In this document: piece by piece, positions 7,791 to 16,281 of the stretch
How the letters are laid out: every line of letters begins with the position of its first letter
Numbering within the stretch: position 1 is the stretch's first letter
DNA from: Actinomycetes bacterium
Lineage (GTDB): Bacteria > Actinomycetota > Acidimicrobiia > Acidimicrobiales > RAAP-2
Reading direction: 5' to 3'
NCBI GenBank assembly: GCA_021791845.1
Contig: JAJYVT010000023.1
Location: forward strand, 1 to 44,990
Length of the DNA: 44,990 nt
The notes under the pieces: model-generated
Databases searched by the model: none
Told to the model about the DNA's origin: nothing
Seen by the model: only the letters and a program-made list of their open reading frames with translations
Made by a program: the position numbers and the translations under genes

Positions 7791-9341
7791 GGGACCGTCT
7801 GTGGCGAGGCAGCGCTCCAGCAGGTCGGCGAGCTCGTCGGCCGAGTGGGCGCGGCTCGCCGGCACCCCGAGCCCCGCGGCGATGTCCACGAAGTCGAGGG
7901 CGGGGCGGTGGAGGTCGAGCATCGAGGCCGCCCGCGCCCCGTCGCCGCTGGCGCCCACGCGGGCCAGCTCGAACTGCAAGATGGCGTAGGACCGGTTGGC
8001 CAGCACGATGGTCGTGACGTCGAGCCCCTCCCGTGCCTGGGTCCACAGCGACTGGACCGTGTACATGGCGCTGCCGTCGGCCTCCAGGCAGAGGACCCGG
8101 CGGTCCGGGGCGGCGACGGCGGCGCCGGTCGCCACCGGCAACCCCTGGCCGATCGACCCGCCGGCCAACGCCAGCCAGTCGTGACGGGGGCCGTGCGCGG
8201 TGGCGGCAGGGACCGACAGCCCGCTCGTGATGGACTCGTCCACCACGATGGCCCCCTCGGGGAGGAGGTGGCCCACGGCGGCGGCCATCGTCTCGGTGGT
8301 GAGCGCCCCCGAGGGCCGGTCGGGCCGCTCCCGGCCGCCACCGCCACCGCCACCGCCACCCGGGCCGCCCGGGCTGCCCGGCGCCTCGCCGGCGCCGACC
8401 GCCTCGGCCAGCTGCTCGAGCGCGGCGACAACGTCGACTCCCGGTCCGGCCAGGGGCTCCACCGGGCAGCCGGGGGGGACGAGGTCCCCGGGTTTGCCGG
8501 GGTAGGCGAAGAACGCGACGGGCGAACGGGCCCCGGCGAGCACCAGGACGCGCGACCCTTCGAGCTGCGCCGTGCCCATCTCCCCGTAGTACGCCATCTT
8601 CTCGGGGCCCGGCAGCCCGCCGCCCCGGGCGTGGATGGTGGGGAACGTCTCGCAGAGGAGCTTCGCCCCCGTGGCCCGGGCCACCCGCTCGGCCGCCCGC
8701 AGGCCGCGCTCGCCCATGGCCGCGCCGCCGATCAGGAGGGTGGCCGGCTCGCCGCTCCGGAGGATCTTGGCCACGTGCTCCACCGTGTCGGCCGGCACGA
8801 GCGGCAGCGGCGCCCTCGGGCGGGGCGGGGCCGGGCGGCCGCCCTCGTCCCATGACACGTCGGCCGGCACGATGAGCGTGGCGATGCCGCCCGGGGGCCC
8901 GTAGCTGGCGGCCACCGCGTCCGCCCCGTCGGCGCCCACGTCCTCGGCCCGGGTGCTGGACCGTTGCCACGCCGAGGTGGTGGCGGCCATGCCCCACAGG
9001 TCCGATTGGAGCCGGGCGTCGAAGCGCTGGTGGAAGGTGGCGTGGTCGCCGACGACGTTGACCAGGGGCACCTGCGCCCGCCGGGCGTTGTGGAGGTTGG
9101 CCATGCCGTTGGCGAAGCCGGGCCCGAGGTGGAGCAGCGTGGCGGCGGGCCGCCCGGCGACCCGGGCGAAGCCGTCGGCGGCGCCGGTGGCCACGCCCTC
9201 GAAGAGGGTGGGCACGGCCCGCATCTCGGGCACGCGGTCCAGGGCGGCGACAAAGTGCATCTCCGAGGTCCCCGGATTGGCGAAGCATGCGTCCACCCCG
9301 GAGGCCACGAGCGAGCGCAGGAGCGCTTCGGCGCCGTTCAC
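7761..9341 (-). CDS. ThDP-dependent enzyme of the acetolactate synthase/benzoylformate decarboxylase family
   Basis: The 526-residue protein has the three-domain layout of ThDP 2-oxoacid enzymes. The Pyr domain carries FANPGTSEMHF and the catalytic Glu in LFEGVATGAADGFAR. A central domain follows, and the PP domain has EADGSAMYTVQSLW and VLANRSYAIL, a variant of the GDG...N cofactor motif. It probably decarboxylates or ligates a 2-oxoacid. The GTG start overlaps the stop of the FAD oxidase (GTGA), so the oxidase product is a plausible substrate. A poly-Gly linker of about ten residues separates the central and PP domains. It may be annotated as an acetolactate synthase large subunit, but no small subunit is next to it. 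Confidence 0.82.
   Translation of the reverse strand: MNGAEALLRSLVASGVDACFANPGTSEMHFVAALDRVPEMRAVPTLFEGVATGAADGFARVAGRPAATLLHLGPGFANGMANLHNARRAQVPLVNVVGDHATFHQRFDARLQSDLWGMAATTSAWQRSSTRAEDVGADGADAVAASYGPPGGIATLIVPADVSWDEGGRPAPPRPRAPLPLVPADTVEHVAKILRSGEPATLLIGGAAMGERGLRAAERVARATGAKLLCETFPTIHARGGGLPGPEKMAYYGEMGTAQLEGSRVLVLAGARSPVAFFAYPGKPGDLVPPGCPVEPLAGPGVDVVAALEQLAEAVGAGEAPGSPGGPGGGGGGGGGRERPDRPSGALTTETMAAAVGHLLPEGAIVVDESITSGLSVPAATAHGPRHDWLALAGGSIGQGLPVATGAAVAAPDRRVLCLEADGSAMYTVQSLWTQAREGLDVTTIVLANRSYAILQFELARVGASGDGARAASMLDLHRPALDFVDIAAGLGVPASRAHSADELADLLERCLATDGPSLIEAVLAP
8335..8360 (-). repeat. CCGCCA microsatellite encoding poly-Gly in the ThDP enzyme
   Basis: Four perfect CCGCCA units plus a partial one (TGGCGG on the coding strand) encode an interdomain Gly linker. 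Copy-number change would alter linker length without breaking the frame. Confidence 0.85.
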
Positions 9342-10732
9342 CGGCGGACCCCCCCCTCGTCGGCGAAGATCCGTCCCGGGCCCAGAATGCCATGGGGATC
9401 GAACGCAGCCTTGATTCGTCGCATGAGGGCCACCTTTGCCGGGTCTTCGAGGTCGAGAAAGTACTCGCGCTTGTCGGTCCCGATGCCGTGCTCGCCCGAC
9501 ACCGCCCCGCCCAGCTCCCGGGCGGCCGAGAAGAGGGCGTGGAGGACGGACCGACGTCGCTCGGGGTCGGGCTGGAAGAGCGACAGGTGCACGTTGCCGT
9601 CGCCGACGTGGCCGCACCCGGACACGAGCGCGCCGTGCGCTGCCGCCAGTTCGGCCGCCCGGGTGAGGAAGGCGGGGACCGCGCCGCGGGGCACGACCGT
9701 GTCGACGATGTCGTCGGCGCCCGCCGCCTTCGACACGAAGAAGGCGCGCTCGCGCGCCGCCACCAGCGCGGCGCCGGCCGTGGGGGGGAGCACGTAGACG
9801 TCGAGCGCTCCGAGGTCCGCCACCAGCGCCGCCGCCGACTCGGTGTCGGCGTCCACCCGGCCGGCGTCGCCGCCCTCCAGCACCACCACGAGGTAGGCCA
9901 CCGCCCGGGCGCGCACCTCGTCGGCGATCCCGAGGTCCAGCTCGGCCGCCCGCGTGACCCCGTCCATGGCCAGCGCGTCCAGGTACTCCAAGATGAGCGG
10001 TGCGACCCCGCTCCGCACGATCGGGCTCACCGCCGCCGCCACCTGCTCGAGGGTGGCGAAGGGGGCGAGCAGGGTGGCGGTGTGCGCCAGGCGGGGCGTC
10101 AGCTTCACGGTCACCTCGGTCACCAGCGCCAACGTGCCCTCGCTGCCCACCACCAGCTGGGTCAGGTCGTACCCGGAGGAGGACTTGACGTACTTGCCAC
10201 CGGTCCGCAGGACCTCCCCGCCGGCGAGCACCAGCTCGAGCCCGAGGACGTGGTGGCGGGTGACCCCGTAGCGGACCGCCCGCATGCCTCCGGCGTTGGT
10301 GGCGACGTTGCCGCCGAGCGAGCCGCCCATCTCGCCGGGGTAGACGGGGTAGACGAGGCCGGTCGGCCGGAGCGCCTCGTCCAGCTGTGCCAGCGTCACT
10401 CCCGGCTCGACCACGGCCACGTGGTTGTCGGTGTCGATCTCCAGGATCCGCCGCATGCGGTCGAACGCCACGACGATCCCCTCGGGGACGGGGCGTGCCC
10501 CTCCGGACAGCCCCGTGCCGCTCCCGCGCGCCACGACCGGCACCCGCGCGTCGTCGGCCAGGGCGAGGATCCGGCGCACGTCGGCCGTGCACCCCGGCCG
10601 CACCACGGCGAGCGGCACCGCCGGGTGGCCGGTCAGCGCCTCGTCGTGGGTGTCGTCATCGGCGATGGCGTCGCCGGCCCGCACGTGGGCGGCGCCGACG
10701 ACGGCTTCGAGCTGCTCGACGAGATCGGTCAC
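9338..10732 (-). CDS. GlcD/D-lactate dehydrogenase-like FAD-linked oxidase
   Basis: A 464-residue flavoprotein of the PCMH FAD-binding family. The FAD domain shows VVARGSGTGLSGGARP, YPGEMGGSLGGNVATNAGG and VVGSEGTLALVTEVTV. The C-terminal oxidase domain has GCGHVGDGNVHLSLFQP and GAVSGEHGIGTDKREY, ending in AFDPHGILGPGRIF. These are hallmarks of glycolate oxidase GlcD and D-2-hydroxyacid dehydrogenases that oxidise a 2-hydroxyacid to a 2-oxoacid. It overlaps the upstream helicase gene and the downstream ThDP gene by GTGA at both ends. No GlcE or GlcF partner is nearby, so it may act alone. Confidence 0.9.
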   Translation of the reverse strand: MTDLVEQLEAVVGAAHVRAGDAIADDDTHDEALTGHPAVPLAVVRPGCTADVRRILALADDARVPVVARGSGTGLSGGARPVPEGIVVAFDRMRRILEIDTDNHVAVVEPGVTLAQLDEALRPTGLVYPVYPGEMGGSLGGNVATNAGGMRAVRYGVTRHHVLGLELVLAGGEVLRTGGKYVKSSSGYDLTQLVVGSEGTLALVTEVTVKLTPRLAHTATLLAPFATLEQVAAAVSPIVRSGVAPLILEYLDALAMDGVTRAAELDLGIADEVRARAVAYLVVVLEGGDAGRVDADTESAAALVADLGALDVYVLPPTAGAALVAARERAFFVSKAAGADDIVDTVVPRGAVPAFLTRAAELAAAHGALVSGCGHVGDGNVHLSLFQPDPERRRSVLHALFSAARELGGAVSGEHGIGTDKREYFLDLEDPAKVALMRRIKAAFDPHGILGPGRIFADEGGVRR

Positions 10733-12558
10733 GGTGCCTCCGCCCCTCCGCCGGGCGGGGCGCCGCTCGGCAGCAGCTGGCGGATCCGGGCCAGGTGCTC
10801 GGCCACCTGGGGCGCCGCCGGTGGTGCCTGCGACCGGGACAGCTCCTCCACCGCCCGCTCGAGCGGCTCGAGCCATGGGCACGCCGAGCGGGGGGTGTCG
10901 CCGCGGGCGGCGGCGTCGGCGTCGGCGTGCCGGGCCCAGGTGCACGTGACCTCGTCCTCGGCGCGGGTGAGGGCGACGTAGAGGAGCCGGCGCTCCTCGG
11001 CGCGGGCCGCCCGGCTGCGAGCCGACACGAGGGGGACCGTGCCGTCGGCCAGGCCGACCAGGAACACGACGGGCCACTGGAGCCCCTTGGCCCGGTGGAA
11101 CGTGCTGAGGACGACTCGATCGTCGTCGCGGAGGTCGCGGAGGTCGCGGAGGTCGCGGGGTCCGGAGCCGCCGGGCGTGCCGCTCCGCTCCCATCGCCGG
11201 CGGGCACGGTCGAGCGGTTCGGCGTCGTCCATGGCGGTGTCGTCGGTGCCGGCGTCGTCCATGCCGGCGTCGGGGCCGGCGCCCGTCCCGGCACCCGTGC
11301 CGCCGTCCCGGACCGCCGACGACGTGGCGACGCCCGCTCCGTTCTCGCCCGCCACGTCGCTCGCCGGCCCGAGGTCGGTGCCGGCGATCCGGTTCGGCAC
11401 CCGCTCGGCGTCGAGCGCCCGCGCCATCACGTCGAGCTGGGCGTTGGTGCGGGCGAGCACGGCCATGGAGGACCAGCGGCGGCCGGGGCGGTGCGCCAGC
11501 CACACCTGCCGGGCCACCCAGGCGGCCTCCTCGGCGTCGGTGGGCAGGCAGACCACCCGAGGCGGCGGCCCGTCATCCCGGGTGCTCACGGGCCTGTCGG
11601 CCGCGGCGAGGTCCAAGGCGGCGGCCGCCGCCGTGACCACCTGGGGGCTGCAACGGTGATTGGCGTCCAGCCGGACGACGCGGGTGCCGGCGAACTCGTC
11701 GGTGATCCGGCGGAGCAGGCCGGGGTCGGCGCCGTTCCATCCGTAGACGGATTGGTTGGGGTCGCCGACGACGAACAGGTCGGGCTCCTCGCCGGCGAGC
11801 AGGCACAGGAGCCGGTACTGCGCCCCGTTCATGTCCTGGGCCTCGTCGACGAACAGGTGGCGGTGCCACCAGCGGACGGCCCGGGCGAAGGCCGGGTCCT
11901 CCTCGAGCAGGTCGCCGCAGTGCCACAGCAGGTCGTCGAGGTCCATGACCCCGCGGCGGCGCCGCGCCGCCTCGTAGCGGTCGTACAGCTCGGCGACGCG
12001 CCCCGGCGCGATGCCCGGGCGCCGGCCGGACTCGACCGCCCTGGCCTCGTAGTCGACCGGGGCGACGAGCCGCGCCTTGGCCCAGCCGATCTCGGCGTCC
12101 AGGCGGGCGATCTCCCTGCTCCCCGACATCTTCGGGGTGCCCGTCCGCCGCCGGCCGCCGTCGCTCCGGAAGAGCCCGGCCACGATCGACCGACGATCGC
12201 CCACCACCGGCGCCGGCTGCCCCCGGTCCGCCCGGTGGCGGGCGATGAGGCGGAGCGCGGTCCGGTGGAAGGTGCCGGCGGCGACGCCGGAGCCGGCGCC
12301 CAGGCCCCAGAGCCGGGAGCGGAGCTCGTCGGCGGCCCTTCGGCTGAAGGTGCACACCAGCACGTGGGTCGGATGGGCCGAGCCGTCCTCGATGCGGCGC
12401 GCCACCCGCAGCGTGAGGACCCGCGTCTTGCCGGCGCCGGCCCCGGCCAGCACGCAGACGACCGGGTCGTCGGCAAGCACGGCCTCCCGCTGGGCCGGCA
12501 CGAGCCCGGCCAGCAGCGGGGCGACGCCGTCGGGCGGGGGGGCGGCACCTGGGGCCAT
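10729..12558 (-). CDS. UvrD/PcrA-family superfamily 1 DNA helicase
   Basis: From ATG 12558 the protein has 609 residues. Helicase motifs are in order: LAGAGAGKTRVLTLRVA (I), LFVDEAQDMN (II), VVGDPNQSVYGWNG (III), RLDANHRCSP (IV), LSTFHRAKGLQWPVVFLVGL (V) and ERRLLYVALTRAEDEV (VI). It is shorter than classical UvrD (about 720) and carries a low-complexity Asp/Gly/Ala insertion and an RDLRDLRDLRD repeat just before motif V. It should act in DNA repair or recombination. It heads a three-gene operon and its stop overlaps the FAD oxidase start (GTGA), an unexpected partnership. Confidence 0.9.
   Translation of the reverse strand: MAPGAAPPPDGVAPLLAGLVPAQREAVLADDPVVCVLAGAGAGKTRVLTLRVARRIEDGSAHPTHVLVCTFSRRAADELRSRLWGLGAGSGVAAGTFHRTALRLIARHRADRGQPAPVVGDRRSIVAGLFRSDGGRRRTGTPKMSGSREIARLDAEIGWAKARLVAPVDYEARAVESGRRPGIAPGRVAELYDRYEAARRRRGVMDLDDLLWHCGDLLEEDPAFARAVRWWHRHLFVDEAQDMNGAQYRLLCLLAGEEPDLFVVGDPNQSVYGWNGADPGLLRRITDEFAGTRVVRLDANHRCSPQVVTAAAAALDLAAADRPVSTRDDGPPPRVVCLPTDAEEAAWVARQVWLAHRPGRRWSSMAVLARTNAQLDVMARALDAERVPNRIAGTDLGPASDVAGENGAGVATSSAVRDGGTGAGTGAGPDAGMDDAGTDDTAMDDAEPLDRARRRWERSGTPGGSGPRDLRDLRDLRDDDRVVLSTFHRAKGLQWPVVFLVGLADGTVPLVSARSRAARAEERRLLYVALTRAEDEVTCTWARHADADAAARGDTPRSACPWLEPLERAVEELSRSQAPPAAPQVAEHLARIRQLLPSGAPPGGGAEAP
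11131..11157 (-). repeat. 9-base tandem repeat (GAGGTCGCG) in the helicase gene
   Basis: Three direct copies encode the RDL repeat upstream of helicase motif V. Confidence 0.8.
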
Positions 12559-12613
12559 CCGCGGCCACGCTAGCGCCGGGAGGGGTTCACCACGTTCCCC
12601 GTCCCACGGTCGG

Positions 12614-12619
12614 TATCGT
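12614..12619 (+). promoter_or_regulatory. Predicted -10 (TATCGT) for the hydrolase-MurF-like-Ddl operon
   Basis: TATCGT lies 9 bases before ATG 12629 in the 161-base gap between the divergent helicase gene and the hydrolase. The transcript would start at or near that ATG. Confidence 0.4.
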
Positions 12620-12628
12620 GGCTCGGCC

Positions 12629-12715
12629 ATGCACAGCATCGACGAGCGACGAGGGCGCGCGGCGCGGGGCGGGCGGCAGCCCGCGGCTCCCCGGCGGGAC
12701 GCGCCCGGCCGATAG
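12629..12715 (+). CDS. Possible 28-residue leaderless upstream ORF
   Basis: ATG 12629 opens an Arg-rich 28-codon ORF (MHSIDERRGRAARG...) that stops 4 bases before GTG 12720 of the hydrolase. It fits the local leaderless pattern. Nothing else supports it; it could be a leader peptide or chance. Confidence 0.25.
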   Translation: MHSIDERRGRAARGGRQPAAPRRDAPGR

Positions 12716-12719
12716 CGGC

Positions 12720-13490
12720 GTGCTCCAGACGTTCGCCGGGGGGCGCCTCTTCGGCAGCCGCACCGGGCGGGGGACGCCGGCGGTCGTCGCCCTGCACGGC
12801 TGGGGCCGGTCGCACCGCGACTTCGACGCCACCCTGCGGCCGGCGGGAGGATCCGGCGGCGAGCCCCTGGACGCGCTCGCCCTCGACCTTCCCGGGTTCG
12901 GGGCCAGCCCTGCACCGCCGGAGGTGTGGGGGCCGGCGGAGTACGCCCACTGCGTGGCGGGCGTGGTCGAGGAGCTGGACGCGCCGCTCGTGGTGGTGGG
13001 GCACTCCTTCGGCGGCAGGGTGGCGGTGCACCTCGCCGCTGCCCGCCCCGAGCAGGTCCGCGCCGTGGTGGTGACCGGGGCCCCGCTCCTGCGCGTCGGC
13101 GCGGCGCGGCGCCCGCCGCCCGCGTACCGGCTGGTGCGGGCCCTCCACCGGGCGGGCCTGCTCAGCGACGAGCGCCTGGAGTCGGCGCGCGAGCGCTACG
13201 GGTCCGCCGACTTCCGGGCCGCCCGGGGCATCATGCGCCAGGTGCTGAGCCGGGCCGTGTCCGAGACCGACGAGGCGCAGCTCGACGCCGTCGCCTGCCC
13301 GGTCACCCTCGTGTGGGGTGACGACGACGCCACAGTGCCGCTCGCCGTGGCCGAAGCCGCCCTGGCGCGGCTGCGGGCCGGCGCGGCGGGAGACGCCTGT
13401 GAGCTCGTCGTCAGCCCCGGTGCCGGCCACCTCCTCCCGCTCACCGCGCCGGGCGTGCTCCGCCAGGCGATCGAGCGCCACCTCGCGTGA
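12720..13490 (+). CDS. Alpha/beta hydrolase
   Basis: From GTG 12720 the protein has 256 residues with an alpha/beta-hydrolase core: VALHGWGRSHRDF (oxyanion region), nucleophile Ser in VVVGHSFGGRVAVHLA, acid Asp in VWGDDDATVP and base His in PGAGHLLPL. An in-frame GTG at 12618 would add 34 residues but overlaps the predicted -10, so I prefer 12720. It is translationally coupled (GTGA) to the MurF-like gene, which suggests a role in the same envelope-related pathway; the substrate is not evident. Confidence 0.82.
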   Translation: MLQTFAGGRLFGSRTGRGTPAVVALHGWGRSHRDFDATLRPAGGSGGEPLDALALDLPGFGASPAPPEVWGPAEYAHCVAGVVEELDAPLVVVGHSFGGRVAVHLAAARPEQVRAVVVTGAPLLRVGAARRPPPAYRLVRALHRAGLLSDERLESARERYGSADFRAARGIMRQVLSRAVSETDEAQLDAVACPVTLVWGDDDATVPLAVAEAALARLRAGAAGDACELVVSPGAGHLLPLTAPGVLRQAIERHLA

Positions 13491-15085
13491 GCGCGACCGT
13501 GGGCGCGACCCTGGAGGCGACCCGGAGCATGGTGGCGGCGCTGGCCCACGGCGGCACGGCGCCCGTGTGGGCGGCCGTGGGCGTCTGCGTGCTGGGACTG
13601 GCTCCCGCTGGTGCCCGCTGGCTCCGGGTGGCCCAGCGCGAGCACTACATCGCCGACTCGTGCAGCCGCTTCGCCCTCCGGTGGTGGACCAGCGAGCCGG
13701 TCAACGTCGCCCTCGGGTGCGTCGCCCTGGCCGGGGTGGTCCTGAGCGGCCTCTGGCCACTGGTGGCGCTGGCCCCGGCGGCCGTTGCGGTCGTGGGGCC
13801 GCGGCACCTGCCGGTCCGCGGCCGGACCTCGCCGCTCGTCTGGACCCGCAGGTTGCGGGTGCTGGCGGCGGTCTGGCTCGTCCTGCAAGCAGTGGTCGTC
13901 GGCGTGGGCGCAGCCGTCGGTGCGCCGGCGCCCTTCGCCGCCGCGGGGCTCGTGGCAGCTCCCGCCCTGGTGGACATGGCGCTCCTCGTGACCGGCCCGG
14001 TCGAGCGGCGCCTGTCCCAGCGGTTCGTCACGCAGGCTGCGGCGCGGCTGGAGCGGGTGGCGCCCACGGTGGTGGCGATCACCGGCTCCTACGGGAAGAC
14101 GTCCACCAAGAACCACGTCGTGCAGCTGGTGACCGGGTCACGGTCGGTGGTGGCCACGCCAGCCTCGTTCAACAACCGGGGCGGGCTCGCCCGGGCGGTC
14201 AACGAGCACCTGACGGAGGGCACCGAGGTGTTCGTGGCCGAGATGGGCACCTACGGGCCGGGCGAGATCCGCGAGCTGTGCAGCTGGTGCCCGCCGACGA
14301 TCGCCGTCCTCACCGCCATCGGGCCGGTGCACCTCGAGCGGTTCGGGACCGAGGACGCCATCGTCGTGGCCAAGCGGGAGATCACCGAGCGAGCCTCGGT
14401 CGTGATCGTGAACGCCGACGACGAGCGGCTCGCGGCGTTGGCCGACGCGCTCGACGGTCCCGGCGGTCCCTCGGTCGTCCGGTGCTCGAGCGAGGACGAG
14501 ACGCTCGACGTCTGCGTCCGGGTGAAGGACGGCACGGTGACGCTCGTGGTCGGCGGGGAGCGCGCCGGTGCCGACCTGCCGTTGCAGCCCGGAGTGCAGC
14601 CTGGCAACGTCGCCTGCGCGGCGGCGGTGGCGCTCCAGCTCGGCGTGGCGCCGGACGCCGTCGCCCGGCGCATCCCGACCATCCCGCCGGTGGCCAACCG
14701 GCTGACCGCGGCCACCGCCGCCTCGGGCGTCTACGTCATCGACGACACCTTCAACTCCAACCCGGCCGGCGCTCGCGCCGCCCTTGCGCTGCTGGCGGCG
14801 GCGCCGGGGGACGGGCGGCGGGTGGTCGTGACCCCGGGGATGGTCGAGCTGGGCCGCCGCCAGGCCCCGGAGAACGAGGCCTTCGCCCGCGCCGCGGCCG
14901 AGGTGGCCACCGACGTGGTGGTCGTCGGCCGGACCAACCGGCGTGCGCTCGTGGCCGGCGTCGGCGGACGGGTCCCGGTGACCACCGTCGGCACCCGCCC
15001 CGACGCCGTGGCGTGGGTGCGCGGCACGCTCGGGCCCGGCGACGCGGTCCTCTACGAGAACGATCTGCCCGACCAGTACCCTTAG
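13487..15085 (+). CDS. MurF-like Mur ligase with N-terminal membrane domain
   Basis: The protein has 532 residues. Residues 1-177 contain about four to five hydrophobic spans (for example VWAAVGVCVLGLAP, VNVALGCVALAGVVLSGLW, VLAAVWLVLQAVVVGVG) instead of the soluble UDP-MurNAc-binding domain of normal MurF. The central Mur ATPase domain follows: P-loop AITGSYGKTSTKN (about 198-209), AEMGTYGPGEI and the HLERFGTEDAI segment. The C-terminal domain has VIDDTFNSNPAGARAAL, the MurF-type signature. It would join an amino acid or D-Ala-D-Ala to a carboxylate acceptor using ATP at the membrane. Its neighbour is a D-Ala-D-Ala ligase, which supports a MurF-like reaction. The acceptor is unknown. Confidence 0.85.
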   Translation: MSATVGATLEATRSMVAALAHGGTAPVWAAVGVCVLGLAPAGARWLRVAQREHYIADSCSRFALRWWTSEPVNVALGCVALAGVVLSGLWPLVALAPAAVAVVGPRHLPVRGRTSPLVWTRRLRVLAAVWLVLQAVVVGVGAAVGAPAPFAAAGLVAAPALVDMALLVTGPVERRLSQRFVTQAAARLERVAPTVVAITGSYGKTSTKNHVVQLVTGSRSVVATPASFNNRGGLARAVNEHLTEGTEVFVAEMGTYGPGEIRELCSWCPPTIAVLTAIGPVHLERFGTEDAIVVAKREITERASVVIVNADDERLAALADALDGPGGPSVVRCSSEDETLDVCVRVKDGTVTLVVGGERAGADLPLQPGVQPGNVACAAAVALQLGVAPDAVARRIPTIPPVANRLTAATAASGVYVIDDTFNSNPAGARAALALLAAAPGDGRRVVVTPGMVELGRRQAPENEAFARAAAEVATDVVVVGRTNRRALVAGVGGRVPVTTVGTRPDAVAWVRGTLGPGDAVLYENDLPDQYP

Positions 15086-15137
15086 CCGCGGCGCCCCGGG
15101 GGCCGTCCCCGGCGCAGCGAGCACGAGGGAGCAGCGC

Positions 15138-16256
15138 GTGGCCGAAGCCCTGTCCGACGTCGCCGTGGTGTTCGGCGGCCCGTCCCCCGAGCACGACGTG
15201 AGCGTGCTGACCGGGCTCCAGGCGGTGCGGGCGCTGGGGGCCCGGGCGTTGTACTGGACCAAGACCGGCGAGTGGTACGAGGTGGACGGCACCTTGGAGG
15301 CGGAGGCGTTCGCGGCAGGGCTGCCGCGGGGTGCCGGCCGGGTCCAGCTCTCGCTCGACGGCGGTTTTGCGGCCGAGGCGGGACGGTTCGGCAAGGCGCG
15401 GCCGCTCGAGGTCCGGACCGTCGTGTTGTGCTGCCACGGCGGTCCCGGGGAGGACGGCACGTTGCAGGGCGCGCTGGACCTGGCGGGGATCGCCTACACG
15501 GGGCCCTCGGTCGCTGCGGCCGCCATCGGGATGGACAAGCTGGCGTTCGGCGCGCTCATGCACGGCGCCGGGCTGCCGGCGCTGCCCCGGGCCGCGCTCG
15601 ACCCCGCGACCACCGACGTCGGGTTCGACGGCCCGTACATCGTGAAGCCGCGCTTCGGCGGCTCGTCCCTCGGGATCGAGGTCGTGGCCGACCTGGCGAC
15701 GGCGGCCGCCCTGGCCGGCTCGAGCTCGCACCTCCGGTCCGGGGCGGTCATCGAGCCCTACCGGCGCGATCTCTACGACGTGCAGGTCGGCATCCGGACG
15801 TGGCCGGCGCTGGCGGTGTCGGCCATCGAGCGCCCGTTGCGGACCGCACGCGCCGGGGGCGCGGCGGGGGAGCCGGAGATCCTGGGCTACGCCGACAAGT
15901 ACGCCGGGGGGGAGGGGATGGCGAGCGCACCGCGGGAGCTTCCGGCTGCCATCGGGCCGGCGCTGTCGGCCACGGTGCGCGACGTGGCGGCCACCGTCGC
16001 CCGCCTGGCGTCGGTGCGGGGCGTCGCCCGCCTGGACTTCCTCACCGACGGCACCTCGCTGTACGTGAACGAGATCAACACCATCCCCGGATCGCTCGCC
16101 CGGTACCTCTGGATCGACCCGCCGGTCACGTTCGGCGCCCTGCTCGCCGACCTGATCGCCGAGGCACGGGCCCGCCCGACGCACGCCTACACGACGGAGG
16201 GTGCCGACGGCACCGTGCTGCGCGGCGCCGGGTCGATCGCCTCCAAGCTGGCCTGA
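15138..16256 (+). CDS. D-alanine--D-alanine ligase family ATP-grasp enzyme
   Basis: The 372-residue protein starts at GTG 15138, with GAGGGAG about 7 bases upstream. Family motifs are clear: VVFGGPSPEHDVSVLTG at the N-terminus, CCHGGPGEDGTLQGALDLAG, YTGPSVAAAAIGMDK, the ATP-grasp segment VKPRFGGSSLGIEVV, and NEINTIPGSLARYLW near the C-terminus. It should make D-Ala-D-Ala or a related dipeptide in the cytosol. It follows the MurF-like gene by 52 bases and could supply its substrate. Whether this is the only Ddl of the genome cannot be told, so no symbol is given. Confidence 0.88.
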   Translation: MAEALSDVAVVFGGPSPEHDVSVLTGLQAVRALGARALYWTKTGEWYEVDGTLEAEAFAAGLPRGAGRVQLSLDGGFAAEAGRFGKARPLEVRTVVLCCHGGPGEDGTLQGALDLAGIAYTGPSVAAAAIGMDKLAFGALMHGAGLPALPRAALDPATTDVGFDGPYIVKPRFGGSSLGIEVVADLATAAALAGSSSHLRSGAVIEPYRRDLYDVQVGIRTWPALAVSAIERPLRTARAGGAAGEPEILGYADKYAGGEGMASAPRELPAAIGPALSATVRDVAATVARLASVRGVARLDFLTDGTSLYVNEINTIPGSLARYLWIDPPVTFGALLADLIAEARARPTHAYTTEGADGTVLRGAGSIASKLA

Positions 16257-16281
16257 CGCCCACCGGAGGGGCGGGCCGTCG

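Noticed and set aside
7761..10592. Apparent 943-residue fusion upstream of the ThDP enzyme
   Set aside because: The upstream 417 residues are an out-of-frame reading of the FAD oxidase gene; the true start is GTG 9341 overlapping its stop.
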